This document shows positions 25,518 through 32,442 of a stretch of DNA of 34,849 nt, piece by piece. The stretch covers positions 1-34,849 of the forward strand of contig CAMATN010000044.1 of assembly GCA_945861155.1 (NCBI GenBank), in the 5' to 3' direction. Each line of letters begins with the position of its first letter. The stretch's first letter is position 1. The notes beneath the pieces were generated by a model. It was not told the origin of the DNA and did not search any database. It was given only the letters and a program-made list of their open reading frames with translations. This stretch comes from Rhizobium sp. Q54 (GTDB taxonomy: Bacteria; Pseudomonadota; Alphaproteobacteria; ATCC43930; CGMCC-115725). The position numbers and the translations under genes are program-made.

Positions 25518-25766
25518 TCAATCCCCCTTGAGCCGAACCCCGCGACCGCCCTTCCGGCTGACGGCCCCCGCGCCAATCAGTTCGATGCCGGCGGCGTCGA
25601 GCGCGCCGACCAGCTTCATCAGCGAATCGACATTGCCGCGGATCACCCCCTCGCTCGCCTCCATGCGCTGGATCGTCGGCACCGAAAGCCCGGCCAACTC
25701 GGCCAGCTTGCGCTGATCGAGGCCGGCCAGTGCCCGAGCAGCACGAAGCTGAGCGGCAGTTATCAT
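25518..25766 (-). CDS. Small XRE/Cro-C1 family transcriptional regulator
   Basis: This 82-residue protein is almost entirely one helix-turn-helix domain: ITAAQLRAARALAGLDQRKLAELAGLSVPTIQRME, followed by a dimer-type helix VDSLMKLVGALDAAGIELIG. It resembles short DNA-binding regulators without a sensor domain. It lies on the same strand directly before hyfB (15-75 bp, depending on the hyfB start), with no terminator between. It is therefore probably the first gene of the hyf-like operon and may control it and itself. Only a weak AAGTGATG-like ribosome site precedes its ATG. Confidence 0.85.
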   Translation of the reverse strand: MITAAQLRAARALAGLDQRKLAELAGLSVPTIQRMEASEGVIRGNVDSLMKLVGALDAAGIELIGAGAVSRKGGRGVRLKGD

Positions 25767-26298
25767 ATATTAAACATCACTTGCGGCGCTTATACGAGCA
25801 ACAACGATGGTTCGCAATTAACAAATCTCAGGCCGGGTATGTGCCATTTCGCCGCTGCACGATCTGGATTGCGGGCGGCTCCCGCCTGAGGTGCTCTTCT
25901 AATAAACCGACGCCGAGGTCCGCGCCGTTCGTCGACGATATATCCAAGCTTTATGCCGATGTGCGGGTGTGCCTGCGCTGGCTTCGACGGGAGCGACGCC
26001 GCCCGCCTCGCCGCTCATGTGGCCGGATATTCGCGGCCCATTGCAGCGACGGCGTTCAGAATGTCGCGGCAGGAATGAGATTCGTGCGACGTGTCGGCGT
26101 GCTGGAATGACGGCTAGGGGTCGATCTAAACCGTTAACCCACGTCAACCCGAACGGCCGGCAACCGGCGCATCCTCGCCGGCGGGGCACGCCCGAGTGTT
26201 GCCGTACAAGTGTACGCATGCACAACGGACCGAGATCGCCGCCGCGATCTAGTCGAGGCGGCGTCTCACTCGCCCGCATCGCGGTGCGACAGTCCGAC
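25767..26298. other. 532-bp stretch without a supported gene
   Basis: After the promoter of the XRE gene no frame shows a recognisable domain. Two overlapping frames, one on each strand, have Arg/Cys-rich compositions typical of chance ORFs. A small palindrome CGTAC-AAGT-GTACG lies at 26203-26216. The stretch looks like decayed or recombined DNA at an island boundary. Confidence 0.4.
25789..25817 (-). promoter_or_regulatory. Candidate sigma70 promoter for the XRE regulator and hyf-like operon
   Basis: On the minus strand TTGCGA (25817-25812) and TATAAG (25794-25789) are separated by exactly 17 bases and end 22 bases before the regulator's ATG. The region is the most AT-rich in the window. 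The match to consensus is 4/6 and 5/6; activity is inferred. Confidence 0.5.
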
Positions 26299-26709
26299 TC
26301 ACTCTCGGGCGTGAACAGGTCGTGGCTCTGCAGCCAAACCGGGCGCCAGAGACACGCCCGCCCGAGGTGATCGCGGCGTCCAGAACTCTGGGGGAGTCTT
26401 AGCACTGTGTCCCTGCACCAGGCTGAGCACGGCGCCCTTGCCCCGCACTTCCGCCTCCTCGAACTCGGCGGCGGTAATCGCGCGGTCGAGAGCGGCGCGC
26501 AGCTCCTTGGCCGTGTCCAGCGTCAGCTCGATCCCGGCCCGCGCCCCTGGGTCGAGGTCCGCGTTGATGAAGTCGAGGGTGATGACGTCGCCCAGCGGCG
26601 CGTGGCGCGCGTGATCATAGGCAACCACCGCCTGGGATAGCGGAAACCAGTCGTCCCCGCGCTTTGCCATGCCCTCCGCGCGGGCGATCTCGATGATGGA
26701 TGTGCACAT
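26299..26709 (-). CDS. DUF6295-like small protein with an atypical C-terminal tail
   Basis: This is a 136-residue protein. The first 90 or so residues (MCTSIIEIARAEGMAKRGDD, WFPLSQAVVAYDHARHAPL, DVITLDFINADLDPGARAGIEL, ELRAALDRAITAAE) resemble a compact conserved bacterial family of unknown function that I recall as DUF6295. The remaining 45 residues are Pro/Arg-rich and look like read-through into non-coding DNA. The original stop has therefore probably been lost by a nearby rearrangement. ATG 26709 is fixed by GGAGG 7 bases upstream. It lies 11 bp after the dienelactone hydrolase gene, in the same operon. Confidence 0.75.
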   Translation of the reverse strand: MCTSIIEIARAEGMAKRGDDWFPLSQAVVAYDHARHAPLGDVITLDFINADLDPGARAGIELTLDTAKELRAALDRAITAAEFEEAEVRGKGAVLSLVQGHSAKTPPEFWTPRSPRAGVSLAPGLAAEPRPVHARE

Positions 26710-26720
26710 ATCCAGGCCTC

Positions 26721-27479
26721 CTACTTCGCCAGATATTTGCCGAAGAAGGCCCATATCTTGTTCCAGCCATCCATCGCCTGCTCGGGCCGATAGAGCGGCC
26801 GGTGCCAATAGAAGAAGCCGTGGCCGGCACCGTCGTAGCGGTGGAACTCATAATTCTTGCCGTGCTTCTTGAGTTCGGCCTCGTGCTGGTTCACCTGCTC
26901 GGGGCTCGGCGCGCGATCATCGTTGCCGAACAGGCCGAGCAGAGGGCAGCTGAGGTCCTTCGTCAGGTCGATCGGCGCGACGGGCGTCTTCGCGTTCAAC
27001 TCCTCCTTGCCCATCACCACGCGACCACCCCACTGCTCGACGCAGGCATCGACATCCTTGCGCTGGCAGGCATAGATGAACGCGTGCCGGCCGCCGGAAC
27101 AGGAACCGATCAGGCCGACCTTGCCGTTGTGATCAGGCTGCGCGCGCATCCACTTCACGGCGGCCTCGGTATCGCCGACCATCTGGGCGTCGGAAATGCC
27201 GCCCTCGCCGCGCACCTTGGCGGCGACGTCGTCTGGGTTGCCGTCGCTGCCGCCACCCTCGCGCTCATAGAGGTTGGCGCAGATCGCGAGATCCCCGTGA
27301 TGCGCGAACCGACGCGTCGTCTCGATGTAGAGCTCGCTCCAGCCCGGGAGATGGTGGATAAGCACGACGCCAGGAAAGGGCCCGGGACCGGATGGCCTGG
27401 CCACGTAAGCCGTTATCGGTGTTCCCTTGTCGCCTGTAATGGTCACGTTCTCGCAGGTCATGCCTCGGTAAAATGACAT
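26721..27479 (-). CDS. Dienelactone hydrolase family protein
   Basis: This is a 252-residue alpha/beta hydrolase. The cysteine nucleophile is Cys127 in IGSCSGGRHA, and the acid is about Asp188 in FGNDDRAPSPEQ. The catalytic His is His220 in YDGAGHGFFYWHRPLYRPEQA, whose surroundings are typical of the family. IHHLPGW supplies the oxyanion loop. Relatives hydrolyse dienelactone in chlorocatechol breakdown, but many have other lactone or ester substrates, and none is assignable here. ATG 27479 follows GGAGGAGG. It forms a two-gene operon with the DUF6295-like gene. Confidence 0.9.
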   Translation of the reverse strand: MSFYRGMTCENVTITGDKGTPITAYVARPSGPGPFPGVVLIHHLPGWSELYIETTRRFAHHGDLAICANLYEREGGGSDGNPDDVAAKVRGEGGISDAQMVGDTEAAVKWMRAQPDHNGKVGLIGSCSGGRHAFIYACQRKDVDACVEQWGGRVVMGKEELNAKTPVAPIDLTKDLSCPLLGLFGNDDRAPSPEQVNQHEAELKKHGKNYEFHRYDGAGHGFFYWHRPLYRPEQAMDGWNKIWAFFGKYLAK

Positions 27480-27960
27480 CGATCCTCCTCCATGGGCCCG
27501 GGTCTTGGGCCTCCATTGGGTCATGCCGTTATCGACAAGCCAAGTGAACGCGCTTTGCGGCCCGAGCGCGTCGCACCGCCAGTATTCAACGATCGTCCAC
27601 TGGGTGCAACAAGAGCCAGGTGTCGGACGTGATCGGCGACCCAGAAGGCAGTCGCCACCGGGCAGATACGGTCGAAAGTCACATCGTCTCGCTCAAACGC
27701 GTGGCTCGAAATGGGGGCGGATGCGATTGATCATATCGCGGGAGGCCGTTTCCGCTTTCCATCTATTGCAGGTCGGGGGTCGGCGGATGGAATGTCCGCC
27801 TTGGAGGAGCTGCGCCGTTGATTCCGGGTCCCGCTTCCGCGCTGTTTGACACGTTCCATGCATCGCCCCGCGTCTGGCAACCCTTGCGCCAGGTTCCCTC
27901 AGAGAGAACAATGAGCCAGGCAACAAAATCGCTATCACTCCGACAAGGGGAGAGAATGCC
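27480..27960. other. 481-bp intergenic region between divergent genes
   Basis: No convincing gene is present. A perfect -35 hexamer TTGACA occurs at 27846-27851 toward the SDR gene, but the sequence 17 bases on (CGCGTC) is a poor -10. A GGGGAGAG ribosome site stands just before the SDR start at 27961. Short frames in the first half have no recognisable homology. Confidence 0.4.
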
Positions 27961-28779
27961 ATGGACCTCGGATTAGAAGGCAAGCATGCAATCGTGACTG
28001 GCGGAAGTCGGGGCATCGGCAAAGCCATCGCGCGGGAATTGGCTCGCGAAGGGGTCGATGTGGCGATCGTGGCGCGGAACAAGGTGGATCTGGAGGCGAC
28101 GGCGCGGGAATTGGCCGCCGAGACGAACCGGCGCATCGTTCCCCTCGCGGCCGATGTCACCAGCAAGGAGCAGGTGGACCGCATGGTCGCCGAGGCGGCA
28201 CAGCAGCTGGGCGGCCTGCATATCCTGGTCAACAGCGGGTCCTCGCCAGGGGGCTCGACCACCGCGACCGGCCCGATCGAAACCGTCATCGACGAGGATT
28301 TGATCGAGGATTTCAACGTCAAGTATGTGGGCGCGCTGCGCTGTTCCCGCGCGGCCATCCCTTTCATGAAGACGGCAGGCTGGGGCCGCATCATCAACAT
28401 CAGCGGCGGCAACGCCCGCAACGCCGGCAATCTTAGCGGCGGCGCCCGCAATGCCGGCCTGGTGCACATGACAAAGACGCTGGCAGTCCAACTGGGCCGT
28501 CATGGGATCACGGTCAATTGCATCCATCCCGGCACGACCCGCACCGAGCGCACGCCGAGCCTGCTCGCCGCCCGCGCCACCCAGCTGGGCGTATCCCCGG
28601 AAGAGGCGGAACGCCAGGACTTCGCTCCGGATTCGCCGCGGGGCAATGCCATCTGCCGCATGGTGGACGCCTCGGAGGTCGCGTTCGTCGCGGTATACTT
28701 GGCCTCGGATAAGGCCTGGGCGGTCTCCGGCGAGCTGGTCGCGGCAGGCGGCGGGGCCGGACGGTCGGTATATTACTGA
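27961..28779 (+). CDS. SDR family protein with degenerate YxxxK active site
   Basis: This is a 272-residue Rossmann-fold protein. The cofactor site is good: GGSRGIGKAIA (residues 14-24), an ADVT motif near 64-67, and ILVNSGSS in place of the usual NNAG. Ser148 in INISGG stands at the catalytic Ser position. Where classical members have Tyr-xxx-Lys, the sequence is GGARNAGLVHMTK, so Tyr becomes Gly (about 160) and Lys becomes Asn (about 164). The rest, ITVNCIHPGTTRTERTP and the C-terminal GELVAAGGGAG, is intact, so this is not simple decay. It may bind nucleotide without acting as a normal dehydrogenase, or use other residues. The start has GGGGAGAG upstream. Confidence 0.88.
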   Translation: MDLGLEGKHAIVTGGSRGIGKAIARELAREGVDVAIVARNKVDLEATARELAAETNRRIVPLAADVTSKEQVDRMVAEAAQQLGGLHILVNSGSSPGGSTTATGPIETVIDEDLIEDFNVKYVGALRCSRAAIPFMKTAGWGRIINISGGNARNAGNLSGGARNAGLVHMTKTLAVQLGRHGITVNCIHPGTTRTERTPSLLAARATQLGVSPEEAERQDFAPDSPRGNAICRMVDASEVAFVAVYLASDKAWAVSGELVAAGGGAGRSVYY

Positions 28780-28876
28780 GCAGCGATATCGTCAGGAACC
28801 GGTTCGGCCATAATCAGCTGCGCTACCGCGGCCGGGTCAGGAACACCGCGCCGCAGCGCATTGTAGCGGGGGCGAC

Positions 28877-29872
28877 GTGGCAAGACTCGGCATCGCTTTT
28901 TCCGGCGGCCCCAGCCCGGCCGAGATCGTGGATTGCGTGCAGCTGGCCGAGAGCCTCGGTTACGAATCGGCCTGGGTGGCCGAAGGGCATGGCGGCGACC
29001 AGTTCGCGGTGCTTGCCGCCTGCGCGATGCGCACCTCCAAGATCCTGCTCGGCACCAGCGTGACCAGCATCTTTGTCCGCACGATACCGACGATCGCGAT
29101 GGCGGCGGCCTCGGTCGACGATCTGTCGGGCGGGCGCTTCGTTCTCGGAATCGGGTCGAGCCACAAGGTCCAGGTCGAACCGGAACACGGCGTGCCCTAC
29201 GGCAAGCCGCTGACCCGGGTCAAGGAGAGCGTCGCGATCATTCGCGAATTGCTGCGCGCCGGCCGCGTCCAGTACCAAGGCGAGACCGTGCGGATCGAGA
29301 ATTTCGACCTGTGGTTCACACCGCACCGGCCGGACATCCCGGTCTACCTGTCGGCCGTGTTCCCAAAGATGATCGCCCTGTGCGGCGAGATCGCCGACGG
29401 GATCATGCTGACGCGCGGCACGCTCGCCACCGCCGCGCGGGTCCGCGCGCAACTTGGCGAGAGCGCCGTACGCGCCGGCCGCGACCCGGAGCGGATCGTC
29501 GTGTCGTCGCTGTTCCCGACCGTGGTCGGCGAGACGCGCGAGGCGGCGCTCGCGGCGCTGCGGCCGGGCCTTGCCTTCTATGCCGGATTTTTCCCGCGGT
29601 ACAACCGCATGATGGCCGAAGAAGGGTTCGCCCACGAGACGGCGGCGATCGCCGAGGCGTGGTCGCGCGGCGACAAGGAGGCGGCCGAGCTTGCGGTCAC
29701 CGACGCGCTGATCGATGCGACCAGCATCGCCGGCACGGCGGAGCAATGCCGCGAGCGGATCGAGGCATATCGGCGCTCGGGGATCGACCTGCCGATCCTC
29801 AGCCCGTTCGCCCGCGGCCCCGGCGCCAAGGCCCGCTTCGAAGCAGTGATCCGCGCCTGCGCCCCGGGGTAG
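28877..29872 (+). CDS. LLM class flavin/F420-dependent oxidoreductase
   Basis: This is a 331-residue luciferase-like TIM-barrel protein. It has RLGIAFSGGPSPAEIVDCVQ, AWVAEGHGGDQF near residue 35, KILLGTSVTSIF, the SGGRFVLGIGSSHKVQVE block near 95, and the PVYLSAVFPKMIALCGEIADGIML segment typical of methylene-H4MPT-reductase-like members. The C-terminal GTAEQCRERIEAYRRSGID closes the fold. The start is GTG 28877 behind GGGGG. It lies 97 bp downstream of the atypical SDR on the same strand and may be co-transcribed. Cofactor and substrate are unknown. Confidence 0.9.
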   Translation: MARLGIAFSGGPSPAEIVDCVQLAESLGYESAWVAEGHGGDQFAVLAACAMRTSKILLGTSVTSIFVRTIPTIAMAAASVDDLSGGRFVLGIGSSHKVQVEPEHGVPYGKPLTRVKESVAIIRELLRAGRVQYQGETVRIENFDLWFTPHRPDIPVYLSAVFPKMIALCGEIADGIMLTRGTLATAARVRAQLGESAVRAGRDPERIVVSSLFPTVVGETREAALAALRPGLAFYAGFFPRYNRMMAEEGFAHETAAIAEAWSRGDKEAAELAVTDALIDATSIAGTAEQCRERIEAYRRSGIDLPILSPFARGPGAKARFEAVIRACAPG

Positions 29873-29881
29873 ACGAATAGC

Positions 29882-29984
29882 AACCCCCACCCAACCCTCC
29901 CCCGCTTGCGGGGGAGGGCTCTTAGTCGATACGCACAGCCGCTTCTCCCTCCCCCGCAAGCGGGGGAGGGTTGGGGTGGGGGTT
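29882..29984. terminator. Nested inverted repeat between convergent genes, probable bidirectional terminator
   Basis: The arm 29882-29918 (starting AACCCCCACCC) and the arm 29947-29984 (ending GGGGTGGGGGTT) are near-perfect reverse complements of about 37 bases. Each arm also contains its own palindrome, CCCTCCCCCGC-TT/AA-GCGGGGGAGGG. The structure can thus fold as one long stem or two short ones. It fills the whole gap between the oxidoreductase (+) and the SDR (-), and the right arm runs into TTTT. Confidence 0.7.
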
Positions 29985-29987
29985 TTG

Positions 29988-30731
29988 CTACTGCGCGATA
30001 AAGCCGCCGTCGATGACCAGCTCGGCGCCGGTCACGAACGAGGCTTCGTCCGAGGCCAGGAACAGCACGCCGTACGCCACCTCGATCGGCTTGCCGAGGC
30101 GGCGCAGCGGGGTCAGCGCGATCTTGTCGTCGCGTTCGCCGGCATTGGTGGCGTTGAGCATCGGCGGCAGGTATCCGGGATGCACCGTGTTGACCCGCAC
30201 GCCCTGGGGTCCGTAGCGCACTGCCGCCGCCTTTGAATAGATCCGCACCGCCCCCTTCGAGGCATGATAGGCGGGGTGCCCGCCGGCGCCGCCGACAAAC
30301 CCCATGATCGAGCTGATGTTGACGATCGAGCCGCCGCCGGTCCTGGCCATCTGCGCGGCGGCCAGCTTGGTGCCGAGAAAGACGCTGGTCTGGTTGACCG
30401 CGATCACGCGCTGCCAGCCGTCGAGCCCGTCGGGGTCGCCGACCGAGCTGCCGGAAATCCCGGCATTGTTGACCAGGATGTCGAGCCTTCCATAGGCCGA
30501 CAGCGTGCGCTCGATCAGCGCCTGCCATTCGGCTTCGCTGGTCACGTCGATCCTGGCCGAGATCGCATCGCCGCCGCCGGCCCGGATATCGGCGGCGACC
30601 GCCTCGGCCGCGTCCGCCAAGACATCGGCGACGACGACCCTGGCGCCCTCGGCCGCGAACAGGCGCGCCTCGGCCTCGCCCATGCCGTGCGCGGCGCCGG
30701 TGACGATTGCAACCTTGCCCTTCAAACGCAT
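29988..30731 (-). CDS. SDR family NAD(P)-dependent oxidoreductase
   Basis: This is a 247-residue classical short-chain dehydrogenase/reductase with every landmark: TGAAHGMGEAEA (residues 11-22) for the cofactor, Asp36 in VVVADVL suggesting NAD preference, NNAG at 88-91, Ser141 in NISSIMG, Tyr155-xxx-Lys159 in AYHASKGA, NTVHPGY, and the C-terminal VTGAELVIDGGF. It resembles 3-oxoacyl- or secondary-alcohol dehydrogenases, and the substrate is open. It contrasts with the active-site-less SDR at 27961. It converges on the luciferase-like gene across the nested inverted repeat. Confidence 0.93.
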   Translation of the reverse strand: MRLKGKVAIVTGAAHGMGEAEARLFAAEGARVVVADVLADAAEAVAADIRAGGGDAISARIDVTSEAEWQALIERTLSAYGRLDILVNNAGISGSSVGDPDGLDGWQRVIAVNQTSVFLGTKLAAAQMARTGGGSIVNISSIMGFVGGAGGHPAYHASKGAVRIYSKAAAVRYGPQGVRVNTVHPGYLPPMLNATNAGERDDKIALTPLRRLGKPIEVAYGVLFLASDEASFVTGAELVIDGGFIAQ

Positions 30732-30808
30732 GGGGTTCTCGTCTCATAGCTCTTGCCATGGAACGATACTACGGCGCGGCCCCAAATTAAATGCACAGGA
30801 GATCCCCG

Positions 30809-31618
30809 ATGCGCCCGCTGCCATCCGCCGCGTTGATCCTTGCCGTTCTATTCGCCGGCGCCGCGGCTGCCGCGGAGCGCGATGCCGGGGCACCGGCCGA
30901 GGCGTTGCGCCAGGTCGAGGTCGCCGGCGCCCAATTCCGGGTCACGACGGTTGGCGGCCGAACCCTGCCCCAGCATGAGCTGGTCGGCGCTGTATTGGCG
31001 TATCGCGACGGCGCGCAGGTCATCTCGGTGCGGATCGACAGCGTCTTTGCCGACCCCAAGGACCCGACCGGCGGCCTCCTGCTCTACGGCCTTTCGACTC
31101 GCGATCCGGCCGGCGGCGACTGGAACGACATGTGCCAGCCCGACGCCGACGGGGTGCGCGCGGGTTTTCCGCTTCAGCTCGGCTCCGCCGCGGGCTACGT
31201 CCTGACCTGCACCAGCGGCGCGCAAGGCAAATGCGTGCGCTTCGGCTACAAGCCGTGGGCGCGCGGCCCGGACGGCACGGCGCTGCTGGCGCATTGGCAG
31301 GCGTGCATCCGCATGGTGCGCGCCGATTATTGCGGCGATGGCGAGCCGCATACGCGCGACGGCACGCTGATCGATATGTACGACAAACTCGGCATCCAGA
31401 AGGATGAGGCGTCCGAAAGCATGGAGTTCGAGGCGGGCTGGGGGCTGGAAGGCGCGGTCTGCGTGCGCCGAACCCGCATCGGGGAAATCTTCTCGCTGGA
31501 GGCGCTGCGGCAAACCTGCCCGCGCCTCAAGCCCGAGGATGTCGGCGAGCCCTGTACCGAGGCGCGCATGATGCGCGATCCGGCCGCGCTGCTGATGAAC
31601 AAATCCTTCGTCAAATAG
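30809..31618 (+). CDS. ADYC domain-containing secreted protein
   Basis: This is a 269-residue exported protein. After a signal peptide (MRPLPSAALILAVLFAGAAAA) comes VAGAQFRVTTVGGRTLPQHELVGAVL, then a Cys-rich region with WNDMCQPDADG, YVLTCTSGAQGKCVRFGYKPW, QACIRMVRADYCGDGEPHTRDGTLIDMYD and GLEGAVCVRRTR. The RADYCG segment is the hallmark of the ADYC domain, which has no known biochemical role. The eight or so cysteines should form disulfides in the periplasm or outside the cell. ATG 30809 has AGGAG upstream. It is followed by the Asn-Gly repeat protein, also exported, which may be a functional partner. Confidence 0.88.
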   Translation: MRPLPSAALILAVLFAGAAAAAERDAGAPAEALRQVEVAGAQFRVTTVGGRTLPQHELVGAVLAYRDGAQVISVRIDSVFADPKDPTGGLLLYGLSTRDPAGGDWNDMCQPDADGVRAGFPLQLGSAAGYVLTCTSGAQGKCVRFGYKPWARGPDGTALLAHWQACIRMVRADYCGDGEPHTRDGTLIDMYDKLGIQKDEASESMEFEAGWGLEGAVCVRRTRIGEIFSLEALRQTCPRLKPEDVGEPCTEARMMRDPAALLMNKSFVK

Positions 31619-31631
31619 CGTGCCCGGCCGC

Positions 31632-31700
31632 GCGATACAGACGATACGATCGCAACATCAGCGATACAAAAACCCGGTTTGGCGACATCGCGGCGATACA
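31632..31700 (+). promoter_or_regulatory. Three direct copies of GCGATACA upstream of the repeat-protein gene
   Basis: GCGATACA occurs at 31632-31639, 31661-31668 and 31693-31700, that is 29 and 32 bases apart, or about three helical turns each. A related ACGATACG is at 31641-31648. They lie in the 155-bp gap before the gene at 31774. The regular spacing suggests a cis-regulatory array, though its binding protein is unknown. Confidence 0.4.
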
Positions 31701-31773
31701 CAGCCCCGCTACCCTCTCCTCATTGGACAGCGGCAATCGCGCCGATGCCGGAAACGAAACCGAGGAGACGACC

Positions 31774-32103
31774 ATGCTGAAGACCCTGATCATCGCCGCC
31801 GTCGCCGCCACGATCGCCCTCGCCAGCGCGCCCGCCCATGCCTTTGTCGTCATGAACGGCCTCAGCATCAACGGCGGCACCGAAAACGGCCTCAGCATCA
31901 ACGGCGGCGGCCTCAACGGCGGCGGCTTAAACGGCGGCGGTGAGAACGGCACCAAAATTAACGGCGGCGGCGAAAACGGCGGCGGCATCAACGGCCAAGG
32001 CTCGCAAGGCCAGGGCCTGAACGGCGGTGCAAAGCAGGCCGGCGGAATACAATTGCAAGGCATTACCCTGCAGGACGGTCGCACCGCGGACGCCGCGCGA
32101 TAA
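31774..32103 (+). CDS. Small secreted Asn-Gly repeat protein
   Basis: This is a 109-residue protein with a clear signal peptide (LKTLIIAAVAATIALASAPAHA, cleavage near residue 23). It continues with eleven NG dipeptides in about 60 residues, many in five-residue units of the form LNGGG, INGGG or ENGGG, and ends in GIQLQGITLQDG. There are no cysteines and few charges. Such regular short repeats can stack as a thin beta solenoid or remain a flexible linker. I do not recognise the family; a structural, surface or matrix role is a guess. ATG 31774 follows GAGGAG. It lies just downstream of the ADYC-domain gene, and a strong terminator follows. Confidence 0.75.
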   Translation: MLKTLIIAAVAATIALASAPAHAFVVMNGLSINGGTENGLSINGGGLNGGGLNGGGENGTKINGGGENGGGINGQGSQGQGLNGGAKQAGGIQLQGITLQDGRTADAAR

Positions 32104-32125
32104 CCCCACCGCCTGCCGAAACCCA

Positions 32126-32152
32126 AGAAGCCCCGCCAATGGCGGGGCTTCT
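32126..32152 (+). terminator. Intrinsic-type terminator hairpin
   Basis: AGAAGCCCCGCC (32126-32137) and GGCGGGGCTTCT (32141-32152) form a perfect 12-bp stem with an AAT loop, followed by GCCGTTTC. It lies 23 bp after the stop of the repeat-protein gene and should end its transcript. Confidence 0.75.
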
Positions 32153-32179
32153 GCCGTTTCTAGGACCGTCAACTACCTT

Positions 32180-32240
32180 GTCATACCGGCGAAGGCCGGT
32201 ATCCACGGCAGACATGGATCCCGGCCTTCGCCGGGATGAC
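32180..32240. repeat. 26-bp-arm inverted repeat, with a degraded second copy downstream
   Basis: Arms 32180-32205 (GTCATACCGGCGAAGGCCGG...) and 32215-32240 (...CGGCCTTCGCCGGGATGAC) are near-perfect reverse complements around a 9-base loop. A worn copy of the same element spans roughly 32293-32351. Such CCGGCGAAGGCCGG units are common dispersed palindromes in alphaproteobacterial intergenic DNA. Confidence 0.75.
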
Positions 32241-32367
32241 GAGGTGGGTGTGCAGCGTCTAGGCAACACCTAACGTAACACACCCATCTCCTGTCGCATG
32301 GGCGAAGGCCGGCATCCACAGCGGACGTGGGTCCCGGCGGAAAGCCCATAGGCGCCAAAATTGATTA

Positions 32368-32406
32368 TCATTCCGGGTTCGCCGCAGCGCGGCGCCCCGG
32401 AATGAC
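32368..32406. repeat. Short palindromic repeat, copy 2
   Basis: This 39-base palindrome, TCATTCCGGG...CCCGGAATGAC, closely matches the reverse complement of 14882-14920. It sits 37 bp before the end of the amidohydrolase gene. Confidence 0.65.
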
Positions 32407-32442
32407 AGCCGCGCCGGCGCGCGGCCTGCCGGTTGCCCTATT

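Noticed and set aside
25730-26405. Short frames on both strands in the gene-poor region (126 and 168 codons)
   Set aside because: Arg/Cys-rich, no domain, no ribosome site; one overlaps the promoter and start of the XRE gene.
28823-29959. 378-codon minus-strand frame opposite the third luciferase-like gene
   Set aside because: Antisense shadow ending in the palindromic repeat; no start signal and no homology.
29882-32406. CRISPR array made of the palindromic repeats
   Set aside because: The repeats belong to different families, are not regularly spaced, have no unique spacers of constant length, and no cas genes are present.
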